DNA of 64,000 nucleotides, taken from NCBI GenBank assembly GCA_029582155.1, contig CM055897.1, forward strand, positions 95,405,582 through 95,469,581. The letters run 5' to 3'. Positions within the stretch are counted from its first letter, which is position 1. Each line of letters opens with the position of its first letter. The translations under genes were made by a program, and so were the position numbers. This DNA is from Panopea generosa (taxonomy: Eukaryota; Mollusca; Bivalvia; Adapedonta; Hiatellidae). The notes under the pieces are model-generated. The model was given only the letters and a program-made list of their open reading frames with translations. It was not told the origin of the DNA and made no database searches. This document shows, piece after piece, positions 23,001 through 35,000 of the stretch.

Positions 23001-26000
23001 CGGTCTACTCTGATGGTCAACCGCTTGTCATAAAAATACAATCAAACCTGTGTTGGCGGTCAACTCTGATGGTCAACCACTTGTCATAAAAATACAGCCA
23101 AACCTGTGTAATCGATCTACTCTGATGGTCAAACACTTGTCATAAAATACAGCCAAACTTGTGTTGGCGGTCAACTCTGGTGGTCAACCACTTGTCATAA
23201 AAATACAGCCAAACCTGTGTTGGCGGTCTACTCTGACGGTCAACCACTTGTCATAAAAATACAGTCAAACCTGTGTTGGCGATCAACTCTGATGGTCAAC
23301 CACTTGTCATTAAAATACAGCCAAACCTGTGTTGGCGGTCAACTCTGATTGTCAACCACTTGTCATAAAAATACAGCCAAACCTGTGTTGGCGGTCAACT
23401 CTGATGGTCAACCACTTGTCATAAAAATACAGCCAAACCTGTATTGGCGGTCTACTCTGATGGTCAACCACTTGTCATAAAAATACAATCAAACCTGTGT
23501 TGGCGGTCAACTCTGATGGTCAACCACTTGTCATAAAAATACAGCCAAACCTGTGTAATCGATCTACTCTGATGGTCAAACACTTGTCATAAAATACAGC
23601 CAAACTTGTGTTGGCGGTCAACTCTGATGGTCAACCACTTGTCATAAAAATACAGCCAAACCTGTGTTGGCGGTCTACTCTGATGGTCAACCACTTGTCA
23701 TAAAAATACAATCAAACCTGTGTTGGCGGTCTACTCTGATGGTCAATCACTTGTCATAAAAATACAATCAAACCTGTGTTGGCGGTCTACTCTGATGGTC
23801 AATCACTTGTCATAAAAATACAGCCAAACCTGTGTTGGCGGTCTACTCTGATGGTCAACCACTTGTCATAAAAATACAGTCAAACCTGTGTAAGCGGTCT
23901 ACTCTGATGGTCAACCACTTGTCATTAAAATACAGCCAAACCTGTGTTGGCGGTCTACTCTGATGGTCAACCACTTGTCATAAAAATACAGTCAAACCTG
24001 TGTAAGCGGTCAACTCTGATGGTCAACCACTTGTCATAAAAATACAATCAAACCTGTGCTGGCGGTCTACTCTGATGGTCAACCACTTGTCATAAAAATA
24101 CAGCCAAACCTGCGTTGGCGGTCTACTCTGATGGTCAAACACTTGTCATAAAAATACAATCAAACCTGTGCTCGCGGTCAACTCTGATGGTCAACCACTT
24201 GTCATAAAAATACAGCCAAACCTGTGTTGGCGGTCTACTCTGATGGTCAAACACTTGTCATAAAAATGCAATCAAACCTGTGTTGGCGGTCTACTCTGAT
24301 AATGTCAACCACTTGTCATAAAAATACAATCAAACCTGTGCTGGCGGTCAACTCTGATGGTCAACCACTTGTCATAAAAATACAGTCAAACCTGTGTTGG
24401 CGGTCTACTCTGATGGTCAGCCACTTGTCATAAAAATACAGCTAAAACCTGTGCTCGCGGTCAACTCTGATGGTCAACCACTTGTCATAAAAATACAGTC
24501 AAACCTGTGCTGGCGGTCTACTCTGATGGTCAACCACTTGTCATAAAAATACAATCAAACCTGTTTTGGTGGTCTACTCTGATGGGCAACCACTTGTTAT
24601 AAAAATACAGTCAAACCTGTGTAAGCGGTCAACTCTGATGGTCAACCACTTGTCATAAAAATACAATCAAACCTGTGTAAGCGGTCTACTCTGATAGTCA
24701 ACCACTTGTCATGAAAATACAATCAAACCTGTGCTGGCGGTCTACTCTGATGGTCAACCAATTGTCATAAAAATACAGCCAAACCTGTGCTGGCGGTCTA
24801 CTCTGATAATGTCAACCACTTGTCATAAAAATACAATCAAACCTGTGCTGGCGGTCAACTCTGATGGTCAACCACTTGTCATAAAAATACAGCCATACCT
24901 GTGTTGGCGGTCTACTCTGATGGTCATACACTTGTCATAAAAATACAGCCAAACTTGTGTTGGTAGTCTACTCTGATGGTCAACCACTTGTCATAAAAAT
25001 ACAATCAAACCTTTGCTGGCGGTCTACTCTTATGGTCAACCACTTGTCATCAAAATACAATCAAACCTGTGTTGGCGGTCTTCTCTGATGGGCAACCACT
25101 TGTCATAAAAATACAGCCAAACCTGTGTTGGCGGTCTACTCTGATGGTCAACCACTTGTCATAAAAATACAGCCAAAACTGTGTTGGCGGTCTACTCTGA
25201 TGGTCAACCACTTGTCATAAAAATACAATCAAACCTGTGTTGGCGGTCTACTCTGATGGTCAATCACTTGTCATAAAAATACAATCAAACCTGTGTTGGC
25301 GGTCTACTCTGATGGTCAATCACTTGTCATAAAAATACAGCCAAACCTGTGTTGGCGGTCTACTCTGATGGTCAACCACTTGTCATAAAAATACAGTCAA
25401 ACCTGTGTAAGCGGTCTACTCTGATGGTCAACCACTTGTCATTAAAATACAGCCAAACCTGTGTTGGCGGTCTACTCTGATGGTCAACCACTTGTCATAA
25501 AAATACAGTCAAACCTGTGTAAGCGGTCAACTCTGATGGTCAACCACTTGTCATAAAAATACAATCAAACCTGTGCTGGCGGTCTACTCTGATGGTCAAC
25601 CACTTGTCATAAAAATACAGCCAAACCTGCGTTGGCGGTCTACTCTGATGGTCAAACACTTGTCATAAAAATACAATCAAACCTGTGCTCGCGGTCAACT
25701 CTGATGGTCAACCACTTGTCATAAAAATACAGCCAAACCTGTGTTGGCGGTCTACTCTGATGGTCAAACACTTGTCATAAAAATGCAATCAAACCTGTGT
25801 TGGCGGTCTACTCTGATAATGTCAACCACTTGTCATAAAAATACAATCAAACCTGTGCTGGCGGTCAACTCTGATGGTCAACCACTTGTCATAAAAATAC
25901 AGTCAAACCTGTGTTGGCGGTCTACTCTGATGGTCAGCCACTTGTCATAAAAATACAGCTAAAACCTGTGCTCGCGGTCAACTCTGATGGTCAACCACTT

Positions 26001-29000
26001 GTCATAAAAATACAGTCAAACCTGTGCTGGCGATCTACTCTGATGGTCAACCACTTGTCATAAAAATACAATCAAACCTGTGTTGGTGGTCTACTCTGAT
26101 GGGCAACCACTTGTCATAAAAATACAGTCAAACCTGTGTAAGCGGTCAACTCTGATGGTCAACCACTTGTCATAAAAATACAATCAAACCTGTGCTGGCG
26201 GTCTACTCTGATGGTCAACCAATTGTCATTAAAATACAGCCAAACCTGTGCTGGCGGTCTACTCTGATAATGTCAACCACTTGTCATAAAAATACAATCA
26301 AACCTGTGCTGGCGGTCAACTCTGATGGTCAACCACTTGTCATAAAAATACAGCCATACCTGTGTTGGCGGTCTACTCTGATGGTCATACACTTGTCATA
26401 AAAATACAGCCAAACTTGTGTTGGTAGTCTACTCTGATGGTCAACCACTTGTCATAAAAATACAATCAAACCTCTGCTGGCGGTCTACTCTTATGGTCAA
26501 CCACTTGTCATCAAAATACAATCAAACCTGTGTTGGCGGTCTTCTCTGATGGGCAACCACTTGTCATAAAAATACAGCCAAACCTGTGTTGGCGGTCTAC
26601 TCTGATGGTCAACCACTTGTCATAAAAATACAGCCAAAACTGTGTTGGCGGTCTACTCTGATGGTCAACCACTTGTCATAAAAATACAGCCAAACCTGTG
26701 TTGGCGGTCTACTCTGATGGTCAACCACTTGTCATAAAAATACAATCAAACCTGTGTTGGCGGTCTACTCTGATGGTCAACCACTTGTCATAAAAATACA
26801 ATCAAACCTGTGTTGGCCGTCTACTCTGATGGTCAAACACTTGTCATAAAAATACAATCAAACCTGTGTTGGCGGTCTACTCTGATGGTCAACCACTTGT
26901 CATAAAAATACAGCCAAACCTGTGTTGGCGGTCTACTCTGATGGTCAAACACTTGTCATAAAAATACAGCCAAACCTGTGTTTGCGATCAACTCTGATGG
27001 TCAACCACTTGTCACAAAAATACGATCAAACCTGTGTTGGCGTTCAACTCTGATGGTCAACCACTTTGTCATAAAGATACAGCCAAACCTGTTTTGGCGG
27101 TCAACTCTGATGGTCAACCACTTTGTCATAAAAATACAGCCAAACCTGTGTTGGCGGTCTACTCTGATGGTCAACCACTTGTCATAAAAATACAGCCAAA
27201 CCGGTGTTGGCGGTCTACTCTGATGGTCAACCACTTTGTCATAAAAATACAGCCAAACCTGTGTTGACGGTCTACTCTGATGGTCAACCACTTGTCATTA
27301 AAATACAGCCAAACCTGTGTTGGCGGTCAACTCTGATGGTCAACCACTTGTCATAAAAATACAGCCAAACCTGTGTTGGCGGTCAGCTCTGATGGTCAAC
27401 CATTTGTCATAAAAATACAGCCAAACCTGTGTTGGCGGTCAACTCTGATGGTCAACCACTTGTCATAAAAATACAGCCAAACCTGTGTTGGCGGTCAACT
27501 CTGATGGTCAACCACTTGTCATAAAAATACAGCCAAACCTGTGTTGGCGGTCTACTCTGATGGTCAACCACTTGTCATAAAAATACAATCAAACCTGTGT
27601 TGGCGGTCTACTCTGATGGTCAACCACTTGTCATAAAAATACAGCCAAACCTGTGTTGGCGGTCTACTCTGATGGTCAACCACTTGTCATAAAAATACAA
27701 TCAAACCTGTGCTGGCGGTCTACTCTGGTAGTCAACCACTTGTCATAAAAATACAGCCAAACCTGTGTAAGCGGTCTACTCTGATGGTCAACCACTTGTC
27801 ATAAAAATACAGTCAAACCTGTGTTGGCAGTCAACTCTGATGGTCAACCACTTGTCATAAAAATACAATCAAACCTGTGTTGGCGGTCTACTCTGATGGT
27901 GAACCGCTTGTCATAAAAATACAGCCAAACTTGTGTTGGCGGTCTACTCTGATTGTCAACCACTTGTCATAAAAATACAGCCAAACCTGTGTTGGCGGTC
28001 AACTCTGATGGTCAACCACTTGTCATAAAAATACAGCCAAACCTGTGTTGGCGGTCAACTCTGACGGTCAACCACTTGTCATAAAAATACAATCAAACCT
28101 GTGTTGGCGGTCTACTCTGATGGTCAACCACTTGTCATAAAAATACAATCAAACCTGTGCTGGCGGTCTACTCTGATGGTCAACCACTTGTCATTAAAAT
28201 ACAGCCAAACCTGTGTAAGCGGTCTACTCTGATGGTCAAACACTTGTCATAAAAATACAATCAAACCTGTGTTGGCGGTCAACTCTGATGGTCAACCACT
28301 TGTCATAAAAATACAACCAAACCTGTGTTGGCGGTCTACTCTGATGGTCAACCACTTGTCATAAAAATACAGCCAAACCTGTGTTGGCGGTCAACTCTGA
28401 TGGTCAATCACTTGTCATAAAAATACAGCCAAACCTGTATTGGCGGTCAACTCTGATGGTCAACCACTTGTCATAAAAATACAATCAAACTTGTGTTGGC
28501 GGTCTACTCTGATGGTCAACCACTTGTCATTAAAATACAATCAAACCTGTGTTGGCGGTCAACTCTGATGGTCAACCACTTGTCATAAAAATACAGTCAA
28601 ACCTGTGTTAGCGGCCCACTTCCTTCCTCTGACTGACTGCTTAAGACAATTTATACTGTACTTGTCTAAATTGCAATAGTAATGGAACGATCACAGTTAT
28701 TAAAAACAATATATTTTAAAGCAAGTATTCCCCCGCACCGGCTTATACTTAGTTCACTGCATAAACTGGATCCAATTATCGTAATATCGTTATAAATAAA
28801 CGGCATATAATTATATAAATATTGAAGAGTTACAAACAATACATAAAATAACACAAAGAAACATCCAACACACACATACGCACGCTCGCACACACATACA
28901 TACACACACGCGCGCATGCACGCTCGCACACATACACTCACGCATGCTCGTAATGTTCGCACTCATACACACGCATGAACTGATGCACACGCATATCCGG

Positions 29001-32000
29001 TCTTGCACGCTCGAGCATACGCACACAAACCTCCAGCCTATGGTTATTACATTTTAAGTGAGTGATGTTAACAAACACAACGTAAATTGAACTCGAACAT
29101 AATTTCCAGCATATATGCATATGTATAGACAATTACAATATATAGCATATACAATATACACAATACTCATATATATATATATTGCAGGCGATATTGCCAA
29201 TATCCTAAATATATAACTTTTACTCACTGTTACACTGGATAATTATATTATGGAATATATTATTTTTGCAAATAAATGACCCTGGAGATTACACAGTTGA
29301 CTGAAGCATGTTAGTTTATAGTAATATTTGTCCGATTCTATTGACTTGTGGCCAATCAGGCATACAGAGACTTGAGTCCGCGTATTTGTTACAATACCTT
29401 GCAAAAATTGATACACATTCGATTAAAGCGTTCCAGAGCTAACAACCGTGCATCATTCATGTTACTACTCAACTCGCATCCATAAAAAGCTTTTGGAAGA
29501 ACAACATATCGTAAATATTATATACCGTTAAGGGATGTAAGTCTTGCTTATGGACATCACTACATACAACACCAAACAAGGCTCTTCTCCGTTTGTTTGC
29601 GGCCTCTGCTATGGCCAATTCTGTATCCTAATATTGATGATATATCATTCCTGGATGAGTGTACTGATTACACTCGGTTACGTGTTTGGGTCCTAATCGC
29701 AATATGCGTCTTATATTTCTAAAATCGTGAGTTTTCATAAAAAACAACAACAGCAGCGAATGTGCACAGTCCTAAGTCTGAATCATTTAACTGCTTGAGG
29801 TGTCCAGCAATAAACAACAAATAGAGCATAAAACTTGTTACCCACTCTGCTGCCTCTACAGAGAACCAGTCTAAATAAAACCCCTGAAATTTAACACAAG
29901 TCTCTAAATCTGATATCGTTTCTCGGTTTGTTACCACCATTAAATAATGGGATAATTTTCATGATTTTTTTATATATATGATAGTTGTAATACAGTTGTG
30001 CAGTTATTTCTAGCTATCTTATACTGCAGGGTGTCATTGTCTTCTCAATATCTCCTTTACACTTGATTAACAATTTTACCCAACACTATTTTATACTGTA
30101 CCATAAATTTAGTTTATACTGTACCATTAGCTTATTTATCCATTAAATTAGTTTATGCTGTACCATTAGTTTAGTTTATACTGTACCATTAGTTTAGTTT
30201 ATACGGTACCATTAGTTTTGTTTATGCTGTACCCTTAGTTTAGTTTATACTGTACAATTAGTTTAGTTTATGCTGTACCATTAGTTTAGTTTATTATGTA
30301 CCATTAGCTTACTTATCCATTAGTTTAGTTTATGCTGCATCATTAATTTAGTGTATACTGTACCATTAGTTTTGTTTATGCTGTACCCTTAGTTTAGTTT
30401 ATACTGTACAATTGGCATACTTATCCATTAGTTCAGTTTATGCTGTACCATTAGTTTAGTGTATACAGTACCATTAGTTTTGTTTATGCAGTACCATTAG
30501 TTTAGTTTATTATGTACCATTAGCTTACTTATCCATTAGTTTAGTTTATGCTGTACCATTAGTTTAGTTTATGTTGTTCCATTAATTTAGTTTGAACTGT
30601 ACCATTAGTTCAGTTTATACTGTACCATTAGTTTAGTTTGTACTGTACTTTTAGTTTAGTTTATACTGTACCATTAGTTTAGTTTGTACTGTACCGTTAG
30701 TTTAGTTTATACTGTACCATTAGTTAAGTTAAGTTTGTACTAATTTATTTTAGCTCGATTGCGACAGTAGACAGCCTCCGTAGTAGAGTATTGTTGTTTT
30801 TTTGACAGAAGTATCGGGTTGAGCTGGGAATCGAACCTGCAACCTCTTGTACATTACCTCCTAAACTTCTTATCTGAATTTAGGCCGAACGTACTAATGC
30901 GATATCTATTTGCGAATATTGTTGTCATTTTCTGGTACATCGACTTTTTACGTAGTTGTTGCCCTTTCACTGTTTTTATTGATAATTTATGTCGCCAATA
31001 CTTTCCTAAACTTTTCATCTAATTTTTGGCAAATGTATCAGCATGAAATCCAGTTTTGCATGCTGTCATTGCGTTTCGATTCGCCGGAGTTTGATACTTT
31101 TAATTGAAAATGATGTCTGCCCCACTCCTCCTAACCATCTCGTCTAATTTTGACCAAATTTGTCACGGAATATTAGTATGAAATTGAAGCCCACCTGCGG
31201 TACCTTGCAGTTATGTGTAACTTTCCAATACGGGATTTAAACACAGTTAAATGTTGATTTGGACGACTAAGCATCACATCACGTTTTTTTATTTCTAAAC
31301 AATGCGTACATTTTATTTTCATCAATAAACAACTGATGATTTAAGACTAAAAGAAATGATTCCATTTTTATGTATATATGATTACTTCGAAATTTCTTAT
31401 TGTGTAGTTAAAAAGTACTCTTTTTTCGATCTGGAATGCGAAAAGACACCCGTACTTTGTCTGTTTCCTTGGTATTATGAAACTCATTTAGTATTGTCAG
31501 AATATCGCGTATACAAGTGCTGGAGTGTGATATATTTTACCATACCTCATGAACCAGTGCTGGAGTGTGATATATTTTACCATACCTCATGAACCAGTGC
31601 TGGAGTGTGATATATTTTACCATACCTCATGAACCAGTGCTGGAGGGTGATATATTTTACCATACCTCATGAACCAGTGCTGGAGGGTGATATATTTTAC
31701 CATACCTCATGAACCAGTGCTGGAGTGTGATATATTTTACCATACCTCATGAACCAGTGCTGGAGTGTGATATATTTTACCATACCTCATGAACCAGTGC
31801 TGGAGGGTGATATATTTTACCATACCTCATGAACCAGTGCTGGAGGGTGATATATTTTACCATACCTCATGAACCAGTGCTGGAGTGTGATATGTTTTAC
31901 CATACCACATGAACCAGTGCTGGAGGGTGATATATTTTACCATACCTCATGAACCAGTGCTGGAGGGTGATATATTTTACCATACCTCATGAACCAGTGC

Positions 32001-35000
32001 TGGAGTGTGATATGTTTTACCATACCTCATGAACCAGTGCTGGAGTGTGATATATTTTACCATACCTCATGAAACAGTGCTGGAGTGTGATATATTTTAC
32101 CATACCTCATGAACCAGTGCTGGAGGGTGATATATTTTACCATACCTCATGAACCAGTGCTGGGGGTGATATTTTTTACTATACCTCATGAACCAGTGCT
32201 GGAGTGTGATATATTTTACCATACCTCATGAACCAGTGCTGGAGGGGGATATATTTTACCATACCTTATGAACCAGTGCTGTAGGGTGATATATTTTACC
32301 ATACCTCATGAACCAGTGCTGGAGTGTGATATATTTTACCGTACTTCATGAACCAGTGCTGGAGTGTAATATATTTTACCATACCTCATGAACCAGTGCT
32401 GGAGGGTGATATTTTTTACCATACTTCATGAACCAGTGCTGGAGGTGATATTTTTTACCATACCTCATGAACCAGTGCTGGAGGGTGATATTTTTTACCA
32501 TACCTCATGAACCAGTGCTGGGGGTGATATGTTTTACCATACCTCATGAACCAGTGCTGGAGTGTGATATATTATACCATACCTCATGAACCAGTGCTGG
32601 AGGGGGATATATTTTACCATACCTCATGAACCAGTGCTGGAGTGTGAAATGTTTTACCATACCTCATGAACCAGTGCTGGAGTGATATATATTTTACCAT
32701 ACCACATGAACCAGTGCTGGAGTGTAATATATTTTACCATACCTCATGTACCAGTGCTGGAGTGTAATATATTTTACCATACCTCATGAACAAGTGCTGG
32801 AGGGGGATATATTTTACAATACTTCATGAACCAGTGCTGGAGTGAGATATAATATACCATACCTCATGAACCAGTGCTGACCATACCTCACGAAACAGTG
32901 CTGGAGGGTGATATATTTTACCATAGCTCATGAACCAGTGCTGGAGGGGGATATGTTTTACCATATCTCATGAACCAGTGCTGGAGGGGGATACATTTTA
33001 CAATACCTCATGAACCAATGCTGGAGTGAGATATATTTTACCATACCTCATGAACCAGTGCTGGAGTGAGATATATTTTACCATACCTCATGAACCAGTG
33101 CTGGAGGGTGATATTTTTTACCATACCTCATGAACCAGTGCAGGGGGGTGATATTTTTTACCATACCTCATGAACCAGTGCCCAGTGCTGGAGGGGGATA
33201 TATTTTACCGTTACTCATGAACCAGTGCTGGAGTGTGATATATTTTACCATACCTCATGAACCAGTGCTGGAGTGTGATATATTTTACCATACCTCATGA
33301 ACCAGTGCTGACCATACTTCATGAAACAGTGCTGGAGGGGGGATATATTTTACCATACCTCATGAACCAGTGCTGGAGTGTGATATATTTTACCATACCT
33401 CATGAACCAGTGCTGACCATACTTCATGAAACAGTGCTGGAGGGGGGATATATTTTACCATACCTCATGAACCAGTGCTGGAGTGTGATATATTTTACCA
33501 TACCTCACGAAACAGTGCTGGAGGGTGATTTATTTTACCATACCTCAAGAACCAGTGCTGTAGTGTAATATATTTTACCATACCTCATGAACCAGTGCTG
33601 GAGTGTGATATATTTTACCATACCTCATGAACCAGTTCTTGAGTGTGATATATTTTACCATACCTCATGAACCAGTGCTGACCATACCTCATGAAACAGT
33701 GCTGGAGGGGGATATATTTTACCATACCTCATGAACCAGTGCTGGAGTGTGATATATTTAACCATACCTCATGAACCAGTGCTGACCATACCTCATGAAA
33801 CAGTGCTGGAGGGGGATATAGTTTACCATACCTCATGAACCAGTGCTGGAGTGAGATATATTTTACCATACCTCATGAACCAGTGCTGACCATACCTCAC
33901 GAAACAGTGCTGGAGGGCGATTTATTTTACCATAGCTCATGAACCAGTGCTGGAGGGGGATATGTTTTACCATATCTCATGAACCAGTGATGGAGGGGTA
34001 TAAATTTTACCATACCTCATGAACCAGTGCTGACCATACATCATGAACCAGTGCTGGAGGGTGATATATTTTACCATACCTCATGAACCAGTGCTGGAGG
34101 GTGATATATTTTACCATACCTCATGTACCAGTGCTGGAGGGGGATATATTTTACCATACCTTATGAACCAGTGCTGGAGTGTGATATATTTTACCATACC
34201 TCATGAACCAGTGCTGACCATACCTCATGAAACAGTGCTGGAGGGGGATATATTTTACAATACCTCATGAACCGGTGCTGGAGGGGGATATATTTTACCA
34301 TACCTCATGAACCAGTGCTGACCATACCTCATGAAACAGTACTGGAGGGGGATATATTTTACCATACCTCATGAACCAGTGCTGGAGTAAGATATGTTTT
34401 ACCATACCTCATGAACCAGTGCTGACCATACCTCACGAAACAGTGCTGGAGGGTGATTTATTTTACCATACCTCATGAACCAGTGCTGGAGGGGGATATG
34501 TTTTATCATATCTCATGAACCAGTGCTGGAGGGGTATAAATTTTACCATACCTCATGAACCAGTGCTGACCATACATCATGAACCAGTGCTGGAGGGTGA
34601 TATATTTTACCATACCTCATGAACCAGTGCTGGAGGGTGATATATTTTACCATACCTCATGCACCAGTGCTGGAGGGGGATATATTTTACCATACCTTAT
34701 GAACCAGTGCTGGAGTGTGATATGTTTTACCATACCACATGAACCAGTGCTGGAGTGTAATATATTTTACCATACCTCATGAACCAGTGCTGACCATACC
34801 TCATGAAACAGTGCTGGAGGGGTATATATTTTACCATACCTCATGAACCAGTGCTGACCATACCTCACGAAACAGTGCTGGAGGGTGATTTATTTTACCA
34901 TACTTCATGAACCAGTGCTGGAGTGTAATATATTTTACCATACCTCATGAACCAGTGCTGGAGGGGGATATATTTTACCATACCTCATGAACCAGTGCTG

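Noticed and set aside
20404-28614. Array considered as a CRISPR-like or coding repeat
   Set aside because: Units are directly contiguous without unique spacers, and 56 is not a multiple of three; it is a satellite in an animal genome.
28666-29132. Cys-rich minus-strand frames
   Set aside because: They translate the CA-rich microsatellite.
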